Shown here in pieces: positions 35,825 through 43,964 of a stretch of DNA of 64,000 bases (the stretch's first letter is position 1; each line of letters opens with the position of its first letter). Below the pieces are notes generated by a model that was given only the letters and a program-made list of their open reading frames with translations, searched no databases and had not been told where the DNA came from. Location of the stretch: positions 248,001-312,000 of the forward strand of contig JAAFJN010000001.1 of NCBI GenBank assembly GCA_013298845.1, given 5' to 3'. The stretch is from Chitinophagales bacterium. GTDB taxonomy: Bacteria > Bacteroidota > Bacteroidia > Chitinophagales > Saprospiraceae. A program made the translations under genes and the position numbers.

Positions 35825-38377
35825 ATGTTTTTACGCAAACGAATATTTTCCCGGTTGTACGCCACCCCTTTTTTCGCCCGGCGATGGGCCATTGGGGTTT
35901 TGGTACTGTTGCCGCTACTCGCCGGAGCGCAACCCGACGACGAAAATATTGACGTGAGTTTGTCCAAAATTGACGCGTTGTTGGAGCAGGCCCGCCGCAG
36001 TAATTCGGACGTGGAAAAAGAACGCCTCGCCAACGAATGCATCGGCATGTCGCAGGGGGCTTCGCGCACCGAAAGCGGCATGGTGCAGGCGTATATCATT
36101 TTGGGGGAAGTGTACGCCCGCAACAACAAGATTGAAAAATCGCTCAGTAATTATTTAGAAGCCGAAAACCGCGCCATTACCAACGGAACCACGCAGTTTT
36201 TACCCAATATTTACGGGGGCATCGGGGATTTGTTTTTTTCCCAAAAACTCTACGAAAACGCGGCGGTGTTTTACAAAAGAGTGGTCCAAAAAAATCCCAA
36301 AGATTACGCCAGTATGGAAAAATTGGCCGATGCTTACCTGTACAGCGTAAAACGAGTGAATGAAAAAAACGCCCTGTTCAGCATGACCACCGGCGTTGAT
36401 AATGGTTTGGGCGACAGCGAATACGTTGAACCTTCGGGTACACCGGTGAAAGACGTGAACAAATTGCGGTTCGACAGCGCCGAATTTTTGTACAAAATCC
36501 TGATGGTCAAATACAAAGAGGACGGCAACAACGCGCATTTGATCCAAATTTATCAAAAAATGGCCAATGCCTACGAACAACAGGACAACGTGGGCAAACA
36601 GTTGTTGTACTATATTCGCATCGAGGATATTGTATCCAAATTTGGCAAACCTTACGAACGCGGACGTTTGTACAATAACCTCGGGAAAGTGTACGCTGCG
36701 CAGGGAAAATACGAAGATGCCCTCGAAAATTTCAAAAAAACCGAAGTCCAGTGCCAGTTCGCGGCCATGCAACCCAATAAACCCTGCGAAAACGAAGAAC
36801 TGCTGTACATCAACATGGGCGTGGTGTTGCACAATATGCGGCGCACCAAAGAGGGGCTTTCGTACCTCGCCCGCGCCGAAGCCATCCTGAAAGAGCGCAA
36901 GGATATTGTGTCGTTGGCCAGCCTCGAACACCTGATCGCCACGGTGTATTTTAGCGTTGATGACCGCTACAACGCCCTTTCGCACACCGAACAAGCCATT
37001 GATTACGCCAAGGCCGCCAACGAAATTGACGTTTTGAGCCGCGCTTACCGCACCGCCTCGCAGGTCTATCAGGATTTGTACGATTTTGAAAAAGCCTTTG
37101 AATACTACAACAATTACCTCGATTTATCGGATAAAATTCGCATTGATGACCAGCGCAAACAGGTGATGCTTTCGGAAAGAAGCAGCCAATTGCGCGCCGC
37201 CGAAAGTGAAATTAAATACCTGATTGTGCAGCGCGAAATTCGGGAGCGGGCACTCGAAGCCACGCGTTTGCGCCAGCAGCAGTTGGAAAAAGACAACGAA
37301 ATTTTGGCCGCCGATGCCCGCCAAAAGGAACTGGAAGTGCAAATTTTGCAAAAAGACAAAGAGGCCAACGAGGCGACCGTGCGCGAAAAAATTGCCTTAG
37401 CCATGCAGGCCGATGAAAAATTGCGCACCGCCGCCCGCGAATTGGAATTGCAAAAACGCACCGCCGAACTCGAACGCTCGGAGCAACAAACGGCCATTGC
37501 GGAAGCCGAAAAATTGTCCAGCGAACAAAAAGTAACCCTCCTCAACCGCGAAAAAGAACTGGCCGATTTACAGTTAACGGCCAATCAGGAGTTTCAGCGG
37601 AATACCTATATTTTGGGTGGTTTGGGTGCTCTCATGCTGCTTTTTATGGCCGGTGCCTGGTGGTTTGCCCGCCGCGCCAGCAAGCGTTTACAAATGCAAA
37701 ACCAAAAAATTGAAGCGCAAAAAAACCAAATTGACGCGGAAAGGGGAAAAAGCGACCGTTTGTTGCGCAATATTCTGCCCGATGAAATTGCCGAAGAACT
37801 CAAAACCCGGGGCCACGCGGCACCCAAATTATACGATTCGGCGACGGTGCTGTTCACCGATTTTGTCAATTTCACCAAGTTATCGGCGAGCCTTCAACCG
37901 GAACGTATTATTAGTGAACTGGACGAATGTTTTTTGGCTTTTGACGAAATCATTGAAAAACACGGTTTGGAAAAAATCAAAACCATCGGGGATGCCTTTA
38001 TGTGCGCCGGTGGTTTGCCCGTTCCCAACCACACCCACGCCACCGACGCGGTGCGGGCGGCATTGGAAATCAACGAGTGGCTCAGAACCCGTAATGCCGA
38101 AAAACCAGACGCCATTTTCCGCGAAATGCGCATCGGTATTCACACCGGACAGGTGGTAGCGGGGGTAATTGGTAAAAATAAATTTGCGTACGATATTTGG
38201 GGCGATGCCGTTAATCTCGCGTCCCGGCTCGAAGAACAGGGCGAAAATGGCCGCGTCAATATCTCCCAAACCACCTACGAAGCCGTAAAAGACCAGTTTA
38301 AATGCTCTTGGCGCGGACAAAGAGAAGTGCACAACAAAGGATTGGTGGATATGTACTTCGTGGATGGGGAATTGTAA
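35825..38377 (+). CDS. TPR-coiled coil-class III adenylate cyclase
   Basis: An 850-residue signalling protein. An N-terminal signal or membrane segment (residues about 18-38) precedes about ten TPR-like helix pairs (about 45-450), a long charged coiled coil (about 455-585), a transmembrane helix (about 592-612, YILGGLGALMLLFMAGAWWF), a second short coiled coil and the cyclase domain (about 675-850). Metal-binding aspartates are Asp679 (FTDFVNFT) and Asp723 (IGDAFM). The purine-specifying pair is Lys719 (KIKTIG) and Asp790 (YDIWG), the pattern of adenylate rather than guanylate cyclases, and the later N and R of VNLASR are present. The sensor part would lie outside the cytoplasm, with cAMP made inside. 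Single gene. Confidence 0.9.
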   Translation: MFLRKRIFSRLYATPFFARRWAIGVLVLLPLLAGAQPDDENIDVSLSKIDALLEQARRSNSDVEKERLANECIGMSQGASRTESGMVQAYIILGEVYARNNKIEKSLSNYLEAENRAITNGTTQFLPNIYGGIGDLFFSQKLYENAAVFYKRVVQKNPKDYASMEKLADAYLYSVKRVNEKNALFSMTTGVDNGLGDSEYVEPSGTPVKDVNKLRFDSAEFLYKILMVKYKEDGNNAHLIQIYQKMANAYEQQDNVGKQLLYYIRIEDIVSKFGKPYERGRLYNNLGKVYAAQGKYEDALENFKKTEVQCQFAAMQPNKPCENEELLYINMGVVLHNMRRTKEGLSYLARAEAILKERKDIVSLASLEHLIATVYFSVDDRYNALSHTEQAIDYAKAANEIDVLSRAYRTASQVYQDLYDFEKAFEYYNNYLDLSDKIRIDDQRKQVMLSERSSQLRAAESEIKYLIVQREIRERALEATRLRQQQLEKDNEILAADARQKELEVQILQKDKEANEATVREKIALAMQADEKLRTAARELELQKRTAELERSEQQTAIAEAEKLSSEQKVTLLNREKELADLQLTANQEFQRNTYILGGLGALMLLFMAGAWWFARRASKRLQMQNQKIEAQKNQIDAERGKSDRLLRNILPDEIAEELKTRGHAAPKLYDSATVLFTDFVNFTKLSASLQPERIISELDECFLAFDEIIEKHGLEKIKTIGDAFMCAGGLPVPNHTHATDAVRAALEINEWLRTRNAEKPDAIFREMRIGIHTGQVVAGVIGKNKFAYDIWGDAVNLASRLEEQGENGRVNISQTTYEAVKDQFKCSWRGQREVHNKGLVDMYFVDGEL

Positions 38378-38429
38378 GGCTTTTGTCTTCTAAAAATATT
38401 GGTGTAAACAACTTTTTTGCCCGTAAAAT

Positions 38430-38459
38430 GTTGTAAAAACGAAATTAGCACGATATTTG
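38430..38459 (+). promoter_or_regulatory. Putative promoter of the cys leader-cysE-cysK unit
   Basis: TTG (38431-38433) and GATATTTG (38452-38459, one mismatch to TAnnTTTG) are 18 nt apart. The inferred start near 38465 leaves about 70 nt before the leader ORF. Confidence 0.45.
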
Positions 38460-38535
38460 TCCCCAAGTAAAAATCAAGGCAAAACAAAAGGTCTAATGTC
38501 TTACGTCTTTTATCCAAGGTCTAAAGTCTAAAAAA

Positions 38536-38625
38536 ATGAACCGCTTATTCACGCCATGTTGTTGTTGTTGCTGTTGTCTTCCCCGTGGGCAAAGAGCGAC
38601 GCATGGTATGGAAAAACGCGATTGA
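38536..38625 (+). CDS. Cysteine-rich leader peptide of the cysE-cysK operon
   Basis: A 29-codon ORF beginning MNRLFTPCCCCCCCLPRG, with seven consecutive cysteine codons (38557-38577), then a basic tail ending at TGA 38623-38625. Such a run next to a cysteine biosynthesis operon is the hallmark of ribosome-mediated transcription attenuation. A perfect intrinsic terminator (38666-38706) separates it from cysE. Just past the Cys codons the RNA GGGCAAAGAGC (38587-38597) can pair with the 5' arm of that terminator (GCTCTTTCCC, 38671-38680), forming an antiterminator. A competing hairpin TCTTCC / GG..AAAGA (38577-38595) would be blocked by a ribosome stalled on cysteine codons. Low Cys-tRNA would therefore allow read-through. 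Confidence 0.85.
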   Translation: MNRLFTPCCCCCCCLPRGQRATHGMEKRD

Positions 38626-38680
38626 TTTCATTTTATCCCAAGTCAGTCCATTAATTTTAACATACAAACGGCTCTTTCCC
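38577..38680 (+). promoter_or_regulatory. Attenuator: mutually exclusive leader RNA pairings
   Basis: Segment 1 (38577-38582, TCTTCC) can pair with segment 2 (38587-38597). Segment 2 can instead pair with segment 3 (38671-38680), about 10 bp with one bulge. Segment 3 otherwise pairs with segment 4 (38692-38704) as the terminator. The geometry is that of the trp/his type attenuators. Confidence 0.75.
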
Positions 38681-38712
38681 GGTTCGACCGCGAAAGAGCC
38701 GTTTTTCATTTG
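38666..38712 (+). terminator. Attenuator terminator before cysE
   Basis: Stem AAACGGCTCTTTC (38666-38678) / GAAAGAGCCGTTT (38692-38704), 13 perfect pairs plus inner CGG/CCG, then TTTTTCATTTG. It ends only 6 nt before the cysE ATG, so it must be read through for cysE expression. Confidence 0.9.
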
Positions 38713-38718
38713 TGCCGC

Positions 38719-39540
38719 ATGAACGAATTTTTATTACATCTTGACCACGAGCAGGCGCGTTGCGCGGGCAAAACCCCGTCGGTGACGCTGACCAATGAAT
38801 TTGCGGAAGGTTTGTACGAGTGGTTGTTTCCCGTGTCGGGTCCCGTTGTAGCCGGTCAGGCTGCCGCCCGGTACGCGGCATTGCAGCGGCAATTGGGGCA
38901 ATTATTGGGGCCTTTAGCAGCCAGTTTGCCCGCCCGCCCGGAAGATATTTCGGCGCAATTTTTTGCCGCTATTCCCGGCGTGTACGATTTGTTGTGCGAA
39001 GATGCGCGGGCATTTTACCAATATGACCCCGCCGCCACGGATATCACCGAAGTAATGGCCGCGTATCCGGGGTTTAAGGCCATTACGATTTACCGCCTGT
39101 CGCACGAATTACACGAACTCAAAATACCGCTGCTGCCCCGGCTTTTGTCGGAGTATGCCCACAGCAAAACCGGGATTGATATTCACCCGGGAGCATCCAT
39201 CGGGCGCTCGTTTTTTATTGACCACGGGACGGGAGTCGTCATCGGGGCCACCACCACTATTGGCAACAATGTGCGCATTTACCAAGGCGTAACCCTCGGT
39301 GCTTTGCAGGTAGAAAAGTCTTTGGCCAACGTTAAACGACACCCCACCATCGAAGATAACTGCGTTATTTACGCCAATAGCACCATTTTGGGGGGTAAAA
39401 CGACCGTTGGGCACAATTCCGTCATTGGGGGGAATACGTGGCTGACCGAAAGCGTACCGCCGTTTTCCATCGTTTTACACCAGGCTCAGGTAAAAGTGCG
39501 CTCCCGGGGTGCCGATGAGCCGATTCTTTTTGTCATCTAA
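38719..39540 (+). CDS. cysE: Serine O-acetyltransferase
   Basis: Makes O-acetylserine from serine and acetyl-CoA, the first committed step of cysteine synthesis. From ATG 38719 the product is 273 residues. A helical N-terminal half is followed by the left-handed hexapeptide-repeat domain at about 135-250: HPGASIGRSFFIDHGTGVVIG, then GNNVRIYQGVTLGAL, and KRHPTIEDNCVIYANSTILGG. The catalytic histidines lie in YAHSKTGIDIH and FIDHGTG. cysK follows 54 nt later. Expression appears to be controlled by the cysteine leader and terminator immediately upstream. Confidence 0.93.
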   Translation: MNEFLLHLDHEQARCAGKTPSVTLTNEFAEGLYEWLFPVSGPVVAGQAAARYAALQRQLGQLLGPLAASLPARPEDISAQFFAAIPGVYDLLCEDARAFYQYDPAATDITEVMAAYPGFKAITIYRLSHELHELKIPLLPRLLSEYAHSKTGIDIHPGASIGRSFFIDHGTGVVIGATTTIGNNVRIYQGVTLGALQVEKSLANVKRHPTIEDNCVIYANSTILGGKTTVGHNSVIGGNTWLTESVPPFSIVLHQAQVKVRSRGADEPILFVI

Positions 39541-39594
39541 AAAAAAAGGGGGCCGCCCTCGCGTGGTACCCGCCTAAATTGAAATACATTTTTT

Positions 39595-40512
39595 ATGAAA
39601 GCGAACAATATCTTAGCAACCATTGGCAACACGCCGCACGTACGCATCAACCGCCTTTTTGGACCAGACCAGGAAGTGTGGATTAAATTGGAACGGGCCA
39701 ACCCCGGCGGTAGTATCAAAGACCGCATTGCCCTTTCGATGATCGAAGCCGCCGAAAAAAGCGGCGAACTCCAACCCGGCTCCATCATTATCGAACCTAC
39801 CAGCGGTAACACCGGTATCGGGTTGGCAATGGTAGCGGCGGTAAAAGGTTATTCGCTCATTTTGGTCATGCCCGAAAGTATGTCCATCGAACGCCGCCGC
39901 CTCATGGCCGCTTACGGGGCCAAATTTGACCTTACGCCCCGCGAAAAAGGTATGAAAGGGGCGATAGAACGCGCTGGTGAACTGCTGCGCGAAACGCCCA
40001 ATTCCTGGATGCCGCAACAGTTCGAAAACGCCGCCAACATTGCGGTGCACGTAGCCACTACCGTTCCCGAAATTCTCGCCGATTTCCCCGACGGCCTCGA
40101 TTACCTGATTACGGGCGTGGGCACGGGTGGACACATTACGGCCGTGGGCGAAGAACTAAAAAAACATTTTCCCAACCTCAAGGTATTTGCCGTGGAACCG
40201 GTGCTGAGTCCGGTGATTTCCGGCGGAACCCCGGGGCCGCACCCCATTCAAGGGATTGGCGCGGGTTTTATTCCCAAAAATCTGCACACCGACGTATTGG
40301 ACGGGGTTATTCAGGTATCTAAAGACGATGCCTTTGCTTTTGCCAAACGCGCGGCCCTGGAAGAAGGTATTTTTGGCGGCATTTCGTCGGGTGCGACCTT
40401 GGCCGCAATTGCGCAAAAACTGCCCGATATGGCACCCGGAGCGCGGGTATTGGGCTTTAACTACGATACCGGCGAGCGTTATTTGTCCATTGAGGGGTTG
40501 TTTGACCTGTAG
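39595..40512 (+). CDS. cysK: Cysteine synthase (O-acetylserine sulfhydrylase)
   Basis: A PLP enzyme of 305 residues joining O-acetylserine and sulfide to give cysteine. The PLP lysine is Lys42 in [11 protein letters not shown]. The substrate loop is [12 protein letters not shown] (about 63-74) and the phosphate-binding loop is [13 protein letters not shown] near 178. Length and motifs match CysK more than cystathionine beta-synthase; CysM-type use of thiosulfate cannot be excluded. Second gene of the attenuated cysE-cysK operon and followed by a terminator. Confidence 0.93.
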   Translation: MKANNILATIGNTPHVRINRLFGPDQEVWIKLERANPGGSIKDRIALSMIEAAEKSGELQPGSIIIEPTSGNTGIGLAMVAAVKGYSLILVMPESMSIERRRLMAAYGAKFDLTPREKGMKGAIERAGELLRETPNSWMPQQFENAANIAVHVATTVPEILADFPDGLDYLITGVGTGGHITAVGEELKKHFPNLKVFAVEPVLSPVISGGTPGPHPIQGIGAGFIPKNLHTDVLDGVIQVSKDDAFAFAKRAALEEGIFGGISSGATLAAIAQKLPDMAPGARVLGFNYDTGERYLSIEGLFDL

Positions 40513-40635
40513 TAACTTCAAAAATCATATATCTGCTATCAGAAATCATATATCAAAAAAAAACGTGCTGGCGTAGCCCTCAAAACGCCCACGAAAAACG
40601 CCATCGTAATTACTATACTATTTCTATTTTAATTG

Positions 40636-40682
40636 TCCCCGTCCAATTGGTAACAAGTTGGTCGGGGATTTGTCTTTTTATT
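40636..40682 (+). terminator. Terminator of the cysE-cysK operon
   Basis: Stem TCCCCGTCCAATT / AAGTTGGTCGGGGA with single mismatches (about 40636-40668), followed by TTTGTCTTTTTATTTT. Confidence 0.75.
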
Positions 40683-40683
40683 T

Positions 40684-40691
40684 TACTTTTG
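40684..40691 (+). promoter_or_regulatory. -7 promoter box of kynU
   Basis: TACTTTTG, a perfect TAnnTTTG, 28 nt before the kynU ATG. Confidence 0.6.
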
Positions 40692-40719
40692 CTCCCCAAA
40701 TTTCACCACTGTATTTGCC

Positions 40720-41967
40720 ATGACCACCACTTCGACGGACGCTTTGTCTCCTTTTCGCAATCGTTTTATTTTTCCGCAGCACGAAGGCCACCCGGTGGTG
40801 TATTTGTGCGGTAACTCTTTGGGGTTACAACCCGCCTCGGTGCGGGCGGCGTTGCTGGCGGAACTGGATCAATGGGCCACGTACGGGGTGGAAGGGCATT
40901 TTATGGGCGATCAGCCCTGGATGTATTACCACAAGTTTCTTACGCCGCAATCGGCGCGATTGGTGGGGGCACTTCCGCACGAAGTAGTGGTGATGAATAC
41001 CCTCACGGTCAACCTTCACCTGATGATGGCCTCGTTTTACCGGCCCAAAAAAGGGGGGCGGTACAAAATTATCATGGAAGCCGGGGCTTTTCCCAGCGAT
41101 CAGTACGCGATGGAAACCCAGGTGCGTTGGCACGGTTTTGATCCCGCCGATGCCATTGTGGAGGTAGCGCCCCGACCGGGTGAGGAGCTGCTGCGCACCG
41201 AAGACATTCTCGACACCATTCACGCGCACCGCGACACGTTGGCATTAACCTTGTTTGGCGGGGTTAATTATTACACGGGGCAATGGTACGATATGCCCGC
41301 CATTACCCAAGCCGCGCACGCAGCGGGCGCGTACGCGGGTTTTGACCTGGCCCACGCTGCCGGTAACGTGCCCGTTCAGTTGCACGATTGGGGCGTTGAT
41401 TTTGCGGTGTGGTGCAGTTACAAGTACCTCAATTCCGGTCCCGGCGGCCCGTCGGGGGCATTTGTGCACGAACGCCACGCGAGCGACCCCGACTTGCCCC
41501 GTTTGGCGGGTTGGTGGGGCCACGACGAAAAGGAACGTTTTAAAATGCGCAAAGGATTTATCCCCATGTACGGGGCCGAGGGCTGGCAAATCAGCAACGC
41601 GCAAATATTTGCTTTCGCCGCGCACAAAGCAAGTCTGGATATTTTTGACGAAGCCGGAATGGCGGCGTTACGGGAAAAAAGTGTGGTATTGACGGGTACT
41701 TTGGTGCAAATATTGGATGAAATTGATCCCGATCAGCGTTTTTTCAAAATTATTACGCCGCGCGACCCGCAACAACGCGGCTGCCAGTTATCATTATTAA
41801 CCCAGCAGCGCGGGAAAGAAATATTTGACGCCCTCACGGCGCAGGGCATTATAAGCGACTGGCGCGAACCCAATGTAATCAGGTTCGCGCCAGTACCGCT
41901 GTACAATACATTAGAAGATTTGGAACAATTAAGAGAGATGTTGCCTAAAATAATGAATCGCGTATAA
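40720..41967 (+). CDS. kynU: Kynureninase
   Basis: A PLP enzyme hydrolysing kynurenine or 3-hydroxykynurenine to (hydroxy)anthranilate and alanine in tryptophan degradation or NAD synthesis. The 415 residues have the family length. The PLP lysine is Lys235 in WCSYKYLNSGPGG, preceded by FDLAHAAGN, whose Asp contacts the pyridine nitrogen. The N-terminal block YLCGNSLGLQP is typical. No other kynurenine-pathway gene is in the window. Monocistronic. Confidence 0.93.
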   Translation: MTTTSTDALSPFRNRFIFPQHEGHPVVYLCGNSLGLQPASVRAALLAELDQWATYGVEGHFMGDQPWMYYHKFLTPQSARLVGALPHEVVVMNTLTVNLHLMMASFYRPKKGGRYKIIMEAGAFPSDQYAMETQVRWHGFDPADAIVEVAPRPGEELLRTEDILDTIHAHRDTLALTLFGGVNYYTGQWYDMPAITQAAHAAGAYAGFDLAHAAGNVPVQLHDWGVDFAVWCSYKYLNSGPGGPSGAFVHERHASDPDLPRLAGWWGHDEKERFKMRKGFIPMYGAEGWQISNAQIFAFAAHKASLDIFDEAGMAALREKSVVLTGTLVQILDEIDPDQRFFKIITPRDPQQRGCQLSLLTQQRGKEIFDALTAQGIISDWREPNVIRFAPVPLYNTLEDLEQLREMLPKIMNRV

Positions 41968-42002
41968 CTAATTTTACTATAGTGTGCTTTGAAACAGTTT
42001 CT

Positions 42003-42635
42003 TTAGAGTTTATTGGTTTTGATGCGCGTAGCCTCTTCAAAATCAAAAATCGTTGATTTTTTCAGGTTAGGATTGGGCATACAAAACAATTGACCCAAAG
42101 TATCGAGGTGTTGTCGGCCAACGCCTTTCAGATCGCTGATGAGGTTATTGGAGCAATACAATGTCCGCAGGTTGACCAATTTTTCCACCTGTTCGATGGT
42201 CGTGAGCAGGTTATCCTGAACGTACAAATCAGCTAATTGCACGTGGTTTTCAATTCCTTTTAGCGAAGTGATTTGGTTGTTATTGACAAATAACGACTTC
42301 AGTTTGGACATGCCCGATACTTCTTCGATATGCCGCAACCGGTGAAAGGTTACCACTACTACTTCGATATTGGGGAGGCCCACCAATCCCGACATGTCGG
42401 CCAGTTCAAAAGTCATGTTCGGGTAAGGCGCGGTTGGACCGGCAAAACGATGATTTGGGGAGGTAAAAACAGCGCAAAGTAAATCGTCGGGTAAAATGTC
42501 GGTGGCGTCTCTGCGTTGCAGTGCGCTTTCGTTGAAAGCGCGCTTCCACTCCGTGGTGAGGTTATTCCACCAAGGTGTGGCTTTTGCTAAAACTGCCGGG
42601 TCGGCAGGGGGTAAAGAGTGTGTATTATCTGACAT
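42003..42635 (-). CDS. Leucine-rich repeat protein
   Basis: A 210-residue protein, probably cytoplasmic as no signal peptide is visible. Residues about 75-180 hold four to five leucine-rich repeats of the SDS22/internalin type, with the units SKLKSLFVNNNQITSLKGI, VQLADLYVQDNLLTTIEQV and VNLRTLYCSNNLISDLKGV. The N-terminal part (WWNNLTTEWKRAFNE) is typical of STM4015-like Bacteroidota LRR proteins. Likely a protein-binding scaffold; the partner is unknown. Confidence 0.8.
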   Translation of the reverse strand: MSDNTHSLPPADPAVLAKATPWWNNLTTEWKRAFNESALQRRDATDILPDDLLCAVFTSPNHRFAGPTAPYPNMTFELADMSGLVGLPNIEVVVVTFHRLRHIEEVSGMSKLKSLFVNNNQITSLKGIENHVQLADLYVQDNLLTTIEQVEKLVNLRTLYCSNNLISDLKGVGRQHLDTLGQLFCMPNPNLKKSTIFDFEEATRIKTNKL

Positions 42636-42676
42636 TGATAAAAAATAATGTGGTTGGCTTTTAAATAGTTTTTAAA

Positions 42677-42699
42677 GTCCGGGATATTGCATCCCGGAC
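42677..42699 (-). terminator. Hairpin downstream of the 37-aa ORF
   Basis: A perfect 9-bp stem GTCCGGGAT / ATCCCGGAC. On the minus strand it is followed by TTTAAAAAC, a weak terminator tail. Confidence 0.5.
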
Positions 42700-42707
42700 A
42701 GTTAAAT

Positions 42708-42821
42708 TTAATAATTAGCGTATGACAAATTGTTGTGTACTTTTGGTTCGGCCAAATGTACGACATCTTTTTCGTCCGAATATTGATAAGATTGCTCCGG
42801 TGTGGAGTTTTCCGCATCCAT
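42708..42821 (-). CDS. 37-aa acidic small protein, uncertain
   Basis: ATG at 42819-42821, TAA at 42708-42710. The product is polar and acidic at the front (MDAENSTPEQSYQYSDEKD), without a hydrophobic segment. A terminator-like hairpin follows 9 nt after the stop. Start-to-hairpin arrangement is what makes it credible; no family is recognised and no promoter box was identified. Confidence 0.4.
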   Translation of the reverse strand: MDAENSTPEQSYQYSDEKDVVHLAEPKVHNNLSYANY

Positions 42822-43087
42822 AATTTGGGCGGTTTTATTTTTATGCGGGCTGGTTAAAAATTGGGGAGCAAGGGCATTACTGCCCTGCTCCCTCCCCTAA
42901 TAAACCAACCTAATTAATTTCTTGATTTACGTTTGAAGTCGCCTGTCATTGGTTTTAACCCGGCAATATTATTTTCCGAACGTAAAAACAACAAGTTTAC
43001 TTTCGGGGGAAATATTTCCGGCTCTGCAAAAATGGTGACTTATCGTTCATCCACTTTAGCGGGTAATTACGGATTTTACAAAACAGG

Positions 43088-43118
43088 GGTTTTTACGGGG
43101 TGGGGCGCGTAAATACCC
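43088..43118. repeat. Imperfect palindrome upstream of cysC promoter
   Basis: GGTTTTTACGGG (43088-43099) and CGTAAATACCC (43108-43118) are opposed half-sites of the same sequence found downstream of the promoter. It lies 24 nt before the -33 element. Confidence 0.6.
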
Positions 43119-43141
43119 TTGCACTAAACTGATTAAAAAAA

Positions 43142-43172
43142 TTTGTTCAAAAAGATATATTTAGTACCTTTA
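43142..43172 (+). promoter_or_regulatory. cysC promoter
   Basis: TTTG (43142-43145) and TACCTTTA (43165-43172, one mismatch) are exactly 19 nt apart, the canonical Bacteroidota arrangement. Confidence 0.65.
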
Positions 43173-43174
43173 TC

Positions 43175-43217
43175 CCCGTAAAAATACCCGTTATGAAAAA
43201 ACAGGTATTTTTACGGG
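43175..43217. repeat. Perfect 14-bp inverted repeat just after the cysC promoter
   Basis: CCCGTAAAAATACC (43175-43188) and GGTATTTTTACGGG (43204-43217), 15 nt apart. Position at the transcript start suggests an operator or a 5' RNA stem. Confidence 0.7.
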
Positions 43218-43291
43218 TACGCAGGCAAACCGGAGTCTGCATCTTTGCGACCGGAAAGTCAATTTGTTCGTTAAGGAAAAGTACAGATTCA

Positions 43292-43846
43292 ATGGTTTTT
43301 ATTCAAATGACTGGGCTGTCGGGGGCTGGTAAAAGTACAATTGCAACGAACGTTAAAAAGTCGTTACAATCGTCAGGTTATCAGGTAGAGGTGATAGACG
43401 GAGATGAATACCGGCAACACCTTTGCAGAGATTTAGGTTTTTCTAAAGCCGACCGGCACGAGAACATCCGAAGGTTGGCATTTGTGGGGCTTAAACTTTG
43501 CTCCTTTAACGTAATTGTCATTTTGGCCGCTATCAATCCTTACGAAGAAATAAGAGCAGAAATAAAAAGCCAATCAAGTTTGGTAAAAACCGTGTGGGTT
43601 AATTGCGATTTGGAGACGTTAATTCATCGGGATACCAAAGGCCTCTATTCCAGAGCACTTTTACCGGATGGGCATACCGACAAGTTGGTAAATTTAACCG
43701 GTGTGAATGACCCTTTCGACACGCCGAAAGATTTTGACTTAAAAATAGATACCCACAACGAAACCACTTTAGAATCTGAATCCAGGTTGTTGAATTTTAT
43801 TTTACAACACATTAAACTCCGTGATAAACAAATGCATCAGCAATAA
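43292..43846 (+). CDS. cysC: Adenylylsulfate (APS) kinase
   Basis: Phosphorylates APS to PAPS, the donor for sulfotransferases. From ATG 43292 the product is 184 residues. The P-loop is GLSGAGKST (about 8-16), the APS-binding block DGDEYRQHLCRDLGFSKADR near residue 38, and NCDLETLIHRDTKGLYSRA near 108. No cysD/cysN (ATP sulfurylase) or PAPS reductase is nearby, so the gene is not in an assimilation operon. The same-strand genes that follow end with a sulfotransferase-domain protein, which would use PAPS. The frame is open to an ATG at 43193, within an inverted repeat; the shorter start fits the family. Confidence 0.9.
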   Translation: MVFIQMTGLSGAGKSTIATNVKKSLQSSGYQVEVIDGDEYRQHLCRDLGFSKADRHENIRRLAFVGLKLCSFNVIVILAAINPYEEIRAEIKSQSSLVKTVWVNCDLETLIHRDTKGLYSRALLPDGHTDKLVNLTGVNDPFDTPKDFDLKIDTHNETTLESESRLLNFILQHIKLRDKQMHQQ

Positions 43847-43964
43847 ATAGACTTGAAGCATTTTTGTATAACGCAAGCCAATACCTTTCTTACAATGGAC
43901 AGCATATTGGGTTTAGCGTACCAAACTAATTAATATTTTTCTTCAACATTCATTTTAATTTTTC

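Larger units (their letters stand above)
42822..43291. other. Intergenic region upstream of APS kinase with hairpin, promoter and repeated half-sites
   Basis: Contains a GC-rich hairpin at 42865-42891 (GGAGCAAGGGCA / TGCCCTGCTCC) without a T tail, the cysC promoter, and four copies of a TTTTTACGGG-like half-site. An in-frame extension of cysC to 43193 would start inside a perfect inverted repeat. Confidence 0.6.

Noticed and set aside
43193-43291. 33-codon N-terminal extension of APS kinase
   Set aside because: Its ATG lies in the loop of a perfect inverted repeat and the added residues do not resemble the family; kept only as an alternative start.
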